DNA of 45,333 bases, from NCBI GenBank assembly GCA_937920495.1, contig CALEUQ010000007.1, positions 1-45,333 of the forward strand. The letters run 5' to 3'. Under the pieces are notes generated by a model. The model made no database searches, was not told where the DNA came from, and saw only the letters and a list, made by a program, of their open reading frames with translations. Shown piece after piece: positions 17,513 to 25,904 of this stretch; positions within the stretch are counted from its first letter, which is position 1, and each line of letters begins with the position of its first letter. The stretch comes from an uncultured bacterium (GTDB taxonomy: Bacteria > Spirochaetota > UBA4802 > UB4802). The position numbers were made by a program, and so were the translations under genes.

Positions 17513-18214
17513 ATGGGCATTGCAATGACATTAATTGGACAATCCACTGTCATAATTAACATAGATGATAAAGTCTTCATGACCGATCCGTGGTGGGGCT
17601 CTTTTGAATTGTTACGGGCTGTTCCCCTACCACTTGATCCTGAAAGCATTGCTCCACTGCATTATATGCTGGTTTCGCATAATCATGTTGACCACTGGTG
17701 CACAAGAGCAATAAAGCTGGCAAAGGTAAGAGATTGTCAGGTAATAGGATCAACAGCTGCTGTGAAACGGGCACAAAAGAAAGACGTGAAAAAAACGTAT
17801 GCTCTGACCCCGGGGGATAGTGTTGATTGCAATGGTATTAAAGTGTCTGCGGTTCCGGCGTTTCATCCATTTGCAAAAGATGCAATAGGGTTTATCATAC
17901 AAAAAGGTACTACTACAATATATTTCTCTGGTGATACACAGTATAATGAACTTTTATACAAGGCTCTGACCCCATACTCAGTAACTATCGCCATGCTACA
18001 GGTTGCATGCTCCACATATCCGCTGATAGGCAAAGATGGCATGGATATGGAAGCAGCCTCCCGTTTTGCTGAAGAAGTAAAACCGCAGATTGTTATACCA
18101 ATACACTATCAGGTGAAAGGAAAATATCTGACTGATGCACAGTTGCAAAACTGGAACGTTTGTGCCCAGAAGATTATTTTGCCACATGGCAGGGAGTTTC
18201 ATTTGCAAATATAA
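17513..18214 (+). CDS. UlaG-like metallo-beta-lactamase-fold hydrolase
   Basis: A 233-residue protein of the MBL superfamily. The dinuclear-metal motif SHNHVDHW (HxHxDH) lies near residue 65, the bridging Asp region is SGDTQYN near 145, and a late His is in IPIHYQV near 200. The family includes UlaG (ascorbate-6-phosphate lactonase) and many unassigned hydrolases. In this operon a sugar-lactonase role next to a dehydrogenase is attractive. I choose the ATG after the GGGGG-containing ribosome site rather than earlier in-frame starts that overlap the SDR gene. A general housekeeping hydrolase is the main alternative. Confidence 0.75.
   Translation: MGIAMTLIGQSTVIINIDDKVFMTDPWWGSFELLRAVPLPLDPESIAPLHYMLVSHNHVDHWCTRAIKLAKVRDCQVIGSTAAVKRAQKKDVKKTYALTPGDSVDCNGIKVSAVPAFHPFAKDAIGFIIQKGTTTIYFSGDTQYNELLYKALTPYSVTIAMLQVACSTYPLIGKDGMDMEAASRFAEEVKPQIVIPIHYQVKGKYLTDAQLQNWNVCAQKIILPHGREFHLQI
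17982..17991 (-). repeat. GCGATAGTTA motif copy inside the MBL-fold gene
   Basis: An exact reverse-orientation copy of the window-wide 10-mer, read GCGATAGTTAC on the minus strand. Confidence 0.6.
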
Positions 18215-18315
18215 GTTACAGGAATGTTGTGCAACTGTAATAACAGGATGAGAATAGCAGGTACAACGTATGTGGACTGATATCATAAGGAAAAGAATCT
18301 GGAGTTGCAAAAAGT

Positions 18316-18355
18316 TAGATTCTTTGATCACTTTGCTATCTCAGAATGATATAAA
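18316..18355. repeat. Fragment of a dispersed repeat
   Basis: The run from AGATTCTTTGATCACTTTGC to CTCAGAATGAT resembles one arm of the common AGATTCTT...CAGAATGA dispersed palindromes and the cluster at 6531-6703. It occupies most of the 166-base gap before the transporter gene, and no terminator is visible there. Confidence 0.4.
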
Positions 18356-18380
18356 AAATGATATAGTCATGGAGGAAAGT

Positions 18381-19697
18381 ATGATAGAAAAACCACCATC
18401 TGGTTTTAACCTTATCAAAGTGCTGGGTCCGGGTCTTGTATGGTCGGCAAGTGCAATCGGGGTATCTGAGCTTGTGTTTGCCACACGTTCTGGTGCATTG
18501 TTTGGATATTTACTGTTGTGGGCACCGATCGTTTCTCTTGTGATGAAATATGCTATTTTTGAATTGGTTGGGCGTTATACTATTGTAACGGGTCAGAATG
18601 TCTTAATTGCTTTTGCACAGGTTGAAATAGATTGCAAGCTTTTCAAACTAAAAACCGGCTGGGTCATTACGCTTTTCTGGATAGTATTTGTTGCCAGTGT
18701 TTCGGGGATGGCAGGCATTGCCTTATCGGTTGGCAGCTGTATGAACGGGCTTGTGCCGGCAATTTCAATGGAAATGGCAACGGTGTGTTCGATAGTAACT
18801 GTGGGAATAATTTTGTATTTGGGAAGTTATACAACTCTTGAGAAAATATCCAGAGTGCTGGTTTTTATAATGATACTGTTTCTTGTGTATGCATTAATTG
18901 AAACGTCGCCCAATCCCGCTGAGATGGCAGGTGGTCTGCTGCCACGGGCACCATTTCACACGCTGCGTGAGCTTATTCCACTTTTAGGGTGGACCGGGGC
19001 AGGAGCTATCGGTGTTGTGTGGTACTCATTATGGATAGAAGGAAGTAAACGTGGTAAAGGGGATAACACCATAGTTACAGACGAAGACAGACACAGGATT
19101 AAAAAATGGATAAAAATTAATCAGATAGATTTGAGTATTAATACCCTCATCACAGCATTGTTGACAGTATTGTTTTTGATAGCAGGTGCAGTGATATTGT
19201 ATCCCAAAGGCATTGTCCCTGAGGGTGAGCAATTGGGCTTGCACATATCACGGATTGCAGGCGAGAGCTTTGGTAAAGCCGGGGAAATAATTTTTCTTGT
19301 TGGTATCTTTGGTACACTGTTCAGTACATTGCTTGCAAATATCGATGGATTGTGCCGCGTAGCATCAAATTCCGTATGGTATCAGCGAAAAAAAGATGGT
19401 GATGTGAAGTTACATTACTACAGACTTTTTGTGCTTGTTTATGTTGTGCTCACTGCTCTATTTGCGGTGGTTTTCCCGGCACCTGTTATCTTATTGCAAA
19501 TTTCTGCAATCATTGATACGGTTTTTCTGCCTCTTGTTATTGGATTAGGAATTTACATCTGCCACAGGCATCTACCGTATATCTACCGGCCTGGCAAAAC
19601 ACTCACCATAACTGCATTAGCGTCAGCACTTTTTTTTACTTTTTTTATTGGACTATTTTTCTGGGCTGTGATAATGAAAGTTAATTTTTCAATGTAA
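18381..19697 (+). CDS. Nramp-family-like membrane transporter without canonical metal motifs
   Basis: A 438-residue polytopic protein with about 11 predicted membrane segments. It is recognisably Nramp-like at the start (LGPGLVWSASAIGVSELVFA then GALFGYLLLW). In true Nramp metal carriers the first helix carries DPGN and the sixth MPH. Here the corresponding stretches read SAIGVSEL and GWTGAGAIGVVWYSLWIEG, so the residues that coordinate Mn or Fe are absent. The start ATG has GGAGGAAAG directly upstream. It sits between lactonase-like and KDG kinase genes, and the latter begins three bases after its stop. This suggests it imports the operon's sugar or sugar acid, or an ion needed with it. That role is inference. 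Confidence 0.75.
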   Translation: MIEKPPSGFNLIKVLGPGLVWSASAIGVSELVFATRSGALFGYLLLWAPIVSLVMKYAIFELVGRYTIVTGQNVLIAFAQVEIDCKLFKLKTGWVITLFWIVFVASVSGMAGIALSVGSCMNGLVPAISMEMATVCSIVTVGIILYLGSYTTLEKISRVLVFIMILFLVYALIETSPNPAEMAGGLLPRAPFHTLRELIPLLGWTGAGAIGVVWYSLWIEGSKRGKGDNTIVTDEDRHRIKKWIKINQIDLSINTLITALLTVLFLIAGAVILYPKGIVPEGEQLGLHISRIAGESFGKAGEIIFLVGIFGTLFSTLLANIDGLCRVASNSVWYQRKKDGDVKLHYYRLFVLVYVVLTALFAVVFPAPVILLQISAIIDTVFLPLVIGLGIYICHRHLPYIYRPGKTLTITALASALFFTFFIGLFFWAVIMKVNFSM

Positions 19698-19700
19698 AGT

Positions 19701-20726
19701 ATGGGTAATACAATCATATTCGATAACTCAAAATATTTTACCGGCTTTGGCGAAGTGCTTTTACGATTGTCACCACCATACACACAGCAATTATTATATA
19801 CAAATGTGCTTTATTCATATTTTGGTGGTGCCGAAGCCAACTGTGCAGTATTTTTATCACAGCTGGGATTAAAAACAAAAATAATTACCATGCTGCCTGA
19901 TAGTGATGTGGGGAAAGCCGCATTGCGATATTTCAGGTCCTTTGGCGTGAGTGTGGATAGCGTACTATTAGTTCCAGATTCACGGTTGGGGCTGTATTTC
20001 TATGAAAAAGGTGCAGGTGTGCGTCCATCGCGATTAATATATGATAGGGCTTATAGTGCGTTTGCATTACTGCAAAAAGGTGATATTAACTGGGAGAAGG
20101 TGTTGAAAGATTGCGGGTGGTTCCATACTACAGGGATCACGCTTTCATTGTCGGATATAATTGTTGAAGAAACACTAAAAGCATGCGACATTGTAAAGAG
20201 TAATCATGGCATAGTATCATTTGACATTAACTATCGCCAGACATTATGGAAAGATATAGAGCTGGCTAAACGCATTATTGGGGAATTTGTAAAAAAAGTG
20301 GATGTGCTAATTGGGAATGAAGAACATATTAAGAAGCTTTTGCTGCCTGAACAAATTGTACAATATAGTGACATTGCCGAGTATCTTTTTTCAGAATATC
20401 CAAATATAAAGACACTGCTCATAACGCATCGATATGGGCATGATACATCAGAAGTGGAAATTGGAGCTTTAGCAGGTACACGGCACAGCCTGACTCAATT
20501 AACCACGCGTAACATACACAATGTAGTTGACAGGATTGGTTCGGGTGATGCACTTGCTGCAGGATTTATGTATTCATATATTAAGGGTAATCCATTAGAT
20601 AAATGTGTAGATTTTGCGCTGGCAGCAGGGGGGTTGGCGCACATGATTGATGGAGATAATTTTATTCTGCACGAACATGATATCGTAACATTATTGGAAA
20701 ATGCAAGTGGACGATTAATACGGTAA
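19701..20726 (+). CDS. kdgK: 2-keto-3-deoxygluconate kinase (PfkB family)
   Basis: A 341-residue ribokinase-fold enzyme expected to phosphorylate KDG to KDPG with ATP in the cytoplasm. KDG-kinase marks include GEVLLRLSPP near the start, YFGGAEANCA (sugar-binding GG), LYFYEKGAGVRPSRLIYDRA and DINYRQTLW. The ATP/anion-hole motif is DRIGSGDALAAGF near residue 277, with the catalytic Asp. It starts three bases after the transporter stop and closes the operon. With UxuA at the other end, two consecutive steps of hexuronate/mannonate catabolism are covered. Confidence 0.85.
   Translation: MGNTIIFDNSKYFTGFGEVLLRLSPPYTQQLLYTNVLYSYFGGAEANCAVFLSQLGLKTKIITMLPDSDVGKAALRYFRSFGVSVDSVLLVPDSRLGLYFYEKGAGVRPSRLIYDRAYSAFALLQKGDINWEKVLKDCGWFHTTGITLSLSDIIVEETLKACDIVKSNHGIVSFDINYRQTLWKDIELAKRIIGEFVKKVDVLIGNEEHIKKLLLPEQIVQYSDIAEYLFSEYPNIKTLLITHRYGHDTSEVEIGALAGTRHSLTQLTTRNIHNVVDRIGSGDALAAGFMYSYIKGNPLDKCVDFALAAGGLAHMIDGDNFILHEHDIVTLLENASGRLIR
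20228..20237 (-). repeat. GCGATAGTTA motif copy inside kdgK
   Basis: An exact reverse-orientation copy of the window-wide 10-mer. With the flank it reads TGGCGATAGTTAA on the minus strand. Confidence 0.6.
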
Positions 20727-20857
20727 AACCTGACACAGGTGATATTGTCTTTTACAGACCAACACAGGGGGATAGTAACTTCCTGTTCAGGGAAATTATA
20801 GTTGTGAGGAATGGTAAAATGATCGCATCATGGAAACCATTTCCTGAAAGATTTTAA
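20681..20857 (+). other. Open frame without start codon after kdgK, possible gene remnant
   Basis: An open frame of 58 codons in a different phase from kdgK, running over its end. The downstream part reads like coding sequence (TGDIVFYRPTQGDSNFLF, then VRNGKMIASWKPFPERF and stop). No ATG, GTG or TTG with a ribosome site opens it, so it may be the tail of a decayed gene or of a frameshifted fusion. I do not recognise the family. Confidence 0.25.
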
Positions 20858-20858
20858 T

Positions 20859-20902
20859 TTTACAATATCTTTACAATGACTTTATATTTTCTTTATAATT
20901 CT
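20859..20902 (+). promoter_or_regulatory. Pho-box array upstream of pstC
   Basis: Four consecutive 11-base repeats begin TTTACA, TTTACA, TTTATA and TTTATA (20859, 20870, 20881, 20892). Eleven-base direct repeats of TTTACA-like hexamers are the hallmark of PhoB/PhoP-type binding sites. They lie 54-97 bases before the pstC start. A TATAAT at 20944-20949 is close to the gene, and I cannot assign the -10 firmly. Confidence 0.75.
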
Positions 20903-20955
20903 GAGATTTGCTGGATATGTGAAAGATTGAAATAAATAATTATTATAATAAGACT

Positions 20956-21864
20956 ATGGTAAAAGAATCATTAAAATCTGCACTTAACATCCATAACATA
21001 AGCGACAGGATGGTAAAGTATATCTTTGCCGTTGTGGGATTTGTGTCTGTTTCGTTTTTGTTTTTGATAATGATATTTTTATTTAAAGAAGGGTTCCCAA
21101 TTTTTAAAACTGTCAGTCTTAAGAATTTCCTCTTTGGGACAAGCTGGTATCCTACCTCAGATCCGCCTAAATTTGGGACTTTGCCACTCATTGTTGCGTC
21201 ATTATCGGTTACAAGTATTGCTGCAATTTTTGCTGTGCCATTTAGTCTGGGAATAGCTATTTATTTATCAGAGCTAGCACCTGCGTTTGTACGTGAGATT
21301 GTTAAACCTACAATTGAGCTTATCGCTTCCATACCATCGGTTATTATTGGTTTTTTTGGCATGGTTGTTGTTGCTCCTTTTTTACAGGACCATTTTGATA
21401 TTGATACAGGGTTAAATCTTTTTAATGCATCAATCATGCTTGCTTTTATGGCAATCCCAACAATCGCCAGCATATCCGAAGATGCACTATCCTCAGTGCC
21501 GGTATCGCTGAAAGAAGCATCGTATGCACTGGGAGCAAATCGCTGGCAGACAATCATATACATCACTATGCCGGCAGCACTGTCTGGTATATGGACAGCT
21601 ATAATTCTGGGCATTGCACGAGTCCTTGGCGAAACCATGGTGGTGCTGATGGTTGCCGGAGGTGCAACCACATTTCCAACATCGCTCTTTGATCCGGTCA
21701 GGCCGCTCACTGCTAATATTGCAGCAGAGATGGCAGAAGCATCATATCGCAGTGATCATTATTTTGCATTATTTGCAATAGGTATTATACTGTTTTTGCT
21801 TACAATGTTTTTTAATATTATAGCTAACTATCTCTCAATGAAGTATAAATTCAAGTATCATTAA
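20956..21864 (+). CDS. pstC: Phosphate ABC transporter permease PstC
   Basis: A 302-residue inner-membrane permease of the high-affinity phosphate importer PstSCAB. About six membrane helices are seen: one near the N-terminus (about 20-45), then a cluster from residue 75 onward. The ABC-permease coupling loop is recognisable in EASYALGANRWQTIIYITMP (EAA-like loop that docks on PstB). Length and topology match PstC. Ribosome-site support is weak, but no better start exists. It is followed 11 bases later by pstA and controlled by the array at 20859-20902. The ATPase and binding-protein genes are in separate units. Confidence 0.9.
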   Translation: MVKESLKSALNIHNISDRMVKYIFAVVGFVSVSFLFLIMIFLFKEGFPIFKTVSLKNFLFGTSWYPTSDPPKFGTLPLIVASLSVTSIAAIFAVPFSLGIAIYLSELAPAFVREIVKPTIELIASIPSVIIGFFGMVVVAPFLQDHFDIDTGLNLFNASIMLAFMAIPTIASISEDALSSVPVSLKEASYALGANRWQTIIYITMPAALSGIWTAIILGIARVLGETMVVLMVAGGATTFPTSLFDPVRPLTANIAAEMAEASYRSDHYFALFAIGIILFLLTMFFNIIANYLSMKYKFKYH

Positions 21865-21875
21865 AAAAGGGCACT

Positions 21876-22742
21876 ATGGCATCATTACAGGCAAAAGCTA
21901 AAGCAATTGAAACAACATCGTTTGTTATAATTACATCACTGTCATATATCATCATAGCGTTTTTACTGTTTGTACTTGGCTATATATTTTTAGAGGGGTA
22001 CCGCGCATTAAACTTTGAATTTTTAACGGCATTTCCAAAAAGTGAAATGCGCGAAGGTGGGATTTTCCCTGCAATTCTGGGTACGTTGTATCTTATGATT
22101 GGTTCATCGGTCATATCAGTGCCCATTGGGGTTATGACGGCAATCTATTTAACGGAATATGTGGAAAATATTAAAGTGTTGCAGTTTATTCGATTGGGTA
22201 TTAATAACTTAGCAGGTGTTCCATCAGTGGTATTTGGGCTTTTTGGATTAAGTGTGTTTGTCATATTTCTGGATTTTGGTTCATCCATTATTGCTGGCTC
22301 TCTGACATTGGGAATACTGAACCTGCCGCTTGTTATACGCTCAACTGAAGAAGCGCTGCTAACTGTGCCCACGTCATACCGCGAAGCATCGTTATCGTTA
22401 GGTGCAACTAAATGGCAAACTATTTACAAGATTGTACTGCCGACAGCATTGCCGGGTATATTAACAGGAATCATGTTGTCTTTAGGAAGAGCAGCGGGGG
22501 AGACAGCTCCGATAATGTTCACCTGCGCAACATTCTATACACCCAACATACCGGATTCAATCTTCAGCGAGGTGATGGCACTCCCGTATCATATTTATGT
22601 ATTAGCTACAGCCGGTACTCACATTGAGGCAACACGCCATATACAGTATGGTACAGCGATTGTGCTTATTGTGCTGGTGCTGAGTCTGAATTTCACCGGA
22701 ATGGTGTTGCGATATAAATACAGAAAAAAATTCAAGCAGTGA
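21876..22742 (+). CDS. pstA: Phosphate ABC transporter permease PstA
   Basis: A 288-residue partner permease of PstC with about six membrane helices. The coupling loop EASLSLGATKWQTIYKIVLP near residue 170 and the conserved GRAAGETAPIMFT that follows are typical of PstA. The ribosome site AAGGG precedes the ATG. It ends 62 bases before the end of the opposing phoR gene, and no terminator hairpin is obvious between them. Confidence 0.9.
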   Translation: MASLQAKAKAIETTSFVIITSLSYIIIAFLLFVLGYIFLEGYRALNFEFLTAFPKSEMREGGIFPAILGTLYLMIGSSVISVPIGVMTAIYLTEYVENIKVLQFIRLGINNLAGVPSVVFGLFGLSVFVIFLDFGSSIIAGSLTLGILNLPLVIRSTEEALLTVPTSYREASLSLGATKWQTIYKIVLPTALPGILTGIMLSLGRAAGETAPIMFTCATFYTPNIPDSIFSEVMALPYHIYVLATAGTHIEATRHIQYGTAIVLIVLVLSLNFTGMVLRYKYRKKFKQ

Positions 22743-22804
22743 AAAATGACTATACAAGAATAGATTCAGAAGAAAGTTTGGAAGGATACCAATAAAGATT
22801 AAAA

Positions 22805-24538
22805 TCAGGATATGGGTACATGTACGCTAAAAATAGAGCCTTTTGTTGAGGAAGCTACTTCTACTGTCCATCCTAATATTGACGCTGCATGTTTTACAAT
22901 CGATAATCCAAGTCCAGTTCCACCGGTTTCACGTGAGCGGCTTTTATCTACACGGTAGAAACGTTCAAAAATCCTTGGCAGTTCATCATGAGGTATTCCT
23001 ACACCTGTGTCAGCAATATGTATGGTAAGTAGCTTGGATTGTTTATTGGCAGTGATGGTTATAGAACCACCTGGATTGTTATAGTTAATGGCATTATCTA
23101 TAATGTTGAAAAATATCTCTTCGGCTAAAAATGCATTGCCCTGAATGTTTTCCGGCAGGGATTCAATATCCATAACTATCGCCAGATTTTTATTTTGAAT
23201 TTTTGGTGTTAACAGCTCAACGCATTGTGTAATAATTTTATTTAGACTAATAGATTCGTTAGTTATGTAGGATGATGTCTCTAATTGATTAAGCTTTAGC
23301 ATATCGTTGATGATTGCATTTTGACGTTCAACGTTGGCAAGGGCACTATCAATAAATTGCTCCGCTGTTTTCTGATCAGAAATATTATCTTTAATGGTTT
23401 CTAAGTATCCGCGGATAATACTGATGGGTGTTTTTAATTCATGCGACAGGTTCCCCACAAGATCCGACTTCAGTTGCTGTATGCGCTTCTGCTCGGTTAC
23501 ATCGTGCATAAGTAGCAGAATTCCTGTAGCCGGTTCAGCAAATGGGTAGATAAATATCTGAAAGTGATTGCCACCGATAGTTTCTTCAAAAGATATTTTT
23601 TGCTTCTGTGAAAACGCAACATAAATTTTTGCATTGAGCTCACTGTGCCTGATGACAGTAAAATAGTATTTGCTGGTTAAAGTTTCAGGATACTCAAAAC
23701 AGCTGGCAAATGCTTTGTTATAGATAACAATTTTTTTATCTTCATCGATAAGCGCTATGGGGTCATGAATGCTCTCGATAATCATAAAGAGTTTGTTTTT
23801 TTCATTGGTAAGTTCATTAATGCGCTGTTGAATATTGTCAGCCAGCTGATTCATGGACTTTTGCAAATAACCCATTTCATCATCTTTGTAATTGAGAATG
23901 CGTGCATTCAGATTGCCGTTGAAAAATGTATTGATGAATTGCAGTGATTCTTTGATTGGCCGTGTAAACGCAGTAGCAATGACAGCTGTGACGATAATGC
24001 TGGTAACAAGAATAATAATTCCGGCTATAACAATATTTCTGGTAATAGACTCAATGAATGCATTAATGGTGGCCATTGATTTTGCTGCACGGATATAGTA
24101 ATAGTTGTAATATGACGCAACGTACAACATATCAGTGTTCACCGTATGGCTGAAGCGCATTGACATCCCGGTTCCATTTTTTCTTGCCTCAAGAATTTCG
24201 GGGCGGTATAAGTGATTTTCCATGCTCTGGTAGTCTGCGTCGGAATCAAATAATATGGTGCCATCATGTTGTATGATGGTGATGCGAAGGGAACTTTTCT
24301 TTGATAAATTATTTAATGCAGATACTATCTCATACGTAAAAAAATTTTTGTCAATGGGCTTATGAAATGACATGCAATAGATGTTTATATATTCAATACT
24401 TTGCTGTAATTCATTTTTTAAGAATGTTGTAAATTCTTTACGTATGTGAAGGTTACTGTAAATGAGAAGAAAGGAAATAAAGCATACTAATGCAATAGAA
24501 TACACAACAATTAATTTTGTTTTAAGGTTTTTCATCAT
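22805..24538 (-). CDS. phoR: Phosphate-regulon sensor histidine kinase
   Basis: A 577-residue membrane kinase. A first membrane helix (about 7-27) is followed by an extracytoplasmic sensor of about 130 residues, larger than in E. coli PhoR. A second helix (about 160-185), a HAMP segment, a PAS domain (about 245-345), HisKA with His near 366 in NLSHELKTPIS, and HATPase motifs NAINYNNPGG, DTGVGIPHDE and GTGLGLSIVKH complete it. It autophosphorylates and passes phosphate to PhoB. It starts seven bases after phoB in one operon with pstB and phoU. Its place next to phoB, phoU and pstB supports the name. Confidence 0.85.
   Translation of the reverse strand: MMKNLKTKLIVVYSIALVCFISFLLIYSNLHIRKEFTTFLKNELQQSIEYINIYCMSFHKPIDKNFFTYEIVSALNNLSKKSSLRITIIQHDGTILFDSDADYQSMENHLYRPEILEARKNGTGMSMRFSHTVNTDMLYVASYYNYYYIRAAKSMATINAFIESITRNIVIAGIIILVTSIIVTAVIATAFTRPIKESLQFINTFFNGNLNARILNYKDDEMGYLQKSMNQLADNIQQRINELTNEKNKLFMIIESIHDPIALIDEDKKIVIYNKAFASCFEYPETLTSKYYFTVIRHSELNAKIYVAFSQKQKISFEETIGGNHFQIFIYPFAEPATGILLLMHDVTEQKRIQQLKSDLVGNLSHELKTPISIIRGYLETIKDNISDQKTAEQFIDSALANVERQNAIINDMLKLNQLETSSYITNESISLNKIITQCVELLTPKIQNKNLAIVMDIESLPENIQGNAFLAEEIFFNIIDNAINYNNPGGSITITANKQSKLLTIHIADTGVGIPHDELPRIFERFYRVDKSRSRETGGTGLGLSIVKHAASILGWTVEVASSTKGSIFSVHVPIS
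23173..23182 (-). repeat. GCGATAGTTA motif copy inside phoR
   Basis: An exact reverse-orientation copy of the window-wide 10-mer, in the kinase domain coding region. Confidence 0.6.
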
Positions 24539-24545
24539 TATGCTG

Positions 24546-25226
24546 TTACCCTTTTAATCCGTAGCCAACGCCTGAATAGGTTTTGATTGCATCTTTATAG
24601 TGCCCTAATTTTTTCCTTAGATTCATAATGTGCACATCAACCGTTCTGTCAATAACATATACATTGTCGCCACGAATACTGTCAATAATGTTGTCACGGG
24701 AAAAAATTTTACCGGGGTATTGCATGAAAAGCTTAAGGATAAGAAATTCAGTTTTTGTAAGGTCCACAGGCTCTTTGTCGATAGTTACTGAAAATTTTTC
24801 TGGATACAGTGCAATGCCTTTGTAGGTTAACACTTCCTTAGGCGTTTCTTCCTTTCCCTGTACTCGCCGCAATATTGCTTTCACACGGGCAATGAGTTCG
24901 TGAATGCTGAATGGTTTGGTAATGTAATCGTCAGCACCTAACTCAAGTCCCAGCACTTTATCAAGTTCTGCTGATTTTGCAGAAAGGAATAAAATAGGTA
25001 TATCTTTCAAATTATTGGAAGCCCGTATCTGTTTGCACAAATCCAGCCCATCCATACCGCTCATCATGATATCAAGAATTAAAAGATCTGGTTTGGCGAT
25101 AGCTAATTGTTTTAATACTTCCTCGGCTGAAGCAAATGTGGCAACGTCAAAACCATTTTTTTGTAGGTTTACCTTCAGGATCTCGCGTATGTCTTTTTCG
25201 TCATCCACTACGTATATTTTTGACAT
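24546..25226 (-). CDS. phoB: Phosphate-regulon response regulator
   Basis: A 226-residue OmpR-type response regulator. The receiver domain (1-120) has the acidic pair near the N-terminus (VVDDEKD), the phosphorylated Asp in LLILDIMMSGMDG near residue 53 and the Lys in DYITKPF near 104. The C-terminal winged helix (about 130-226) ends in VDVHIMNLRKKLG and YSGVGYGL, as in PhoB/PhoP. It is flanked by phoU (three-base gap) and phoR. Its probable targets are the three 11-base repeat arrays at 20859, 26887 and 27018. Confidence 0.88.
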   Translation of the reverse strand: MSKIYVVDDEKDIREILKVNLQKNGFDVATFASAEEVLKQLAIAKPDLLILDIMMSGMDGLDLCKQIRASNNLKDIPILFLSAKSAELDKVLGLELGADDYITKPFSIHELIARVKAILRRVQGKEETPKEVLTYKGIALYPEKFSVTIDKEPVDLTKTEFLILKLFMQYPGKIFSRDNIIDSIRGDNVYVIDRTVDVHIMNLRKKLGHYKDAIKTYSGVGYGLKG

Positions 25227-25229
25227 GTG

Positions 25230-25883
25230 CTACTCCTGATGGCGTATGTCCTGGCCTTCAATAAAGTAGATTGCTCTTTCAGCGATGTTGGTTGCATGGT
25301 CTCCAACGCGCTCTAACGCTTTTGCTACCATGATAAGGCCAAATGCCGGTGAAATTGTAGCAGGATTTTCCACCATAAAGCTGAACAGTTCACGGTTAAT
25401 CTGCATGTTGAGTTCATCCACATCTTTGTCTAATTCAATGCATTGCTTTGCATAGTCGATGTTTTTCTCGGTTATTGCCTGGAATGCCAGTTTGATCATT
25501 TTAATGCAGACTTCTGTCATACGGGGAATATCAATAAGTGGCTTTAAAAGAGATTTGCCTTCCAAACGTATGGTTTCTTTTGCAATGTTCGTTGCAAGGT
25601 CGCCAATGCGCTCTAAGTCAGTGTTTGATTTAAGGATTGCAAGGATCAACCTGAGATCACCAGCTGCGGGTTGTTTGGTTACTAATATCCTGCCGCATTC
25701 TTCATCAATAACTATCTCCAGTTTATCCAGTATAGAGTCTTTTTGTATCACTTTTTGGGCTAACTTGACATCTATTGTTTTAAGCGACTGTACTGCATCA
25801 GCAACTGATTCGATAGCAATATCTGCCATTTCAAGTATTTTGCGCAATAAGTCGTTAAGTTCCTGTTCTAAATGAGTTGGCAT
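25230..25883 (-). CDS. phoU: Phosphate signalling/transport regulator PhoU
   Basis: A 217-residue all-helical protein made of two related PhoU repeats. The metal-binding signature appears twice, as DLERIGDLATNIAKETI near residue 76 and ALERVGDHATNIAERAI near 190. PhoU links PstSCAB to the PhoR sensor and keeps the regulon off when phosphate is plentiful. The length is normal. It lies between pstB and phoB, three bases before phoB, in keeping with its role. Confidence 0.92.
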   Translation of the reverse strand: MPTHLEQELNDLLRKILEMADIAIESVADAVQSLKTIDVKLAQKVIQKDSILDKLEIVIDEECGRILVTKQPAAGDLRLILAILKSNTDLERIGDLATNIAKETIRLEGKSLLKPLIDIPRMTEVCIKMIKLAFQAITEKNIDYAKQCIELDKDVDELNMQINRELFSFMVENPATISPAFGLIMVAKALERVGDHATNIAERAIYFIEGQDIRHQE

Positions 25884-25904
25884 TGAGCCCTCCTTTTTTT
25901 ATGA

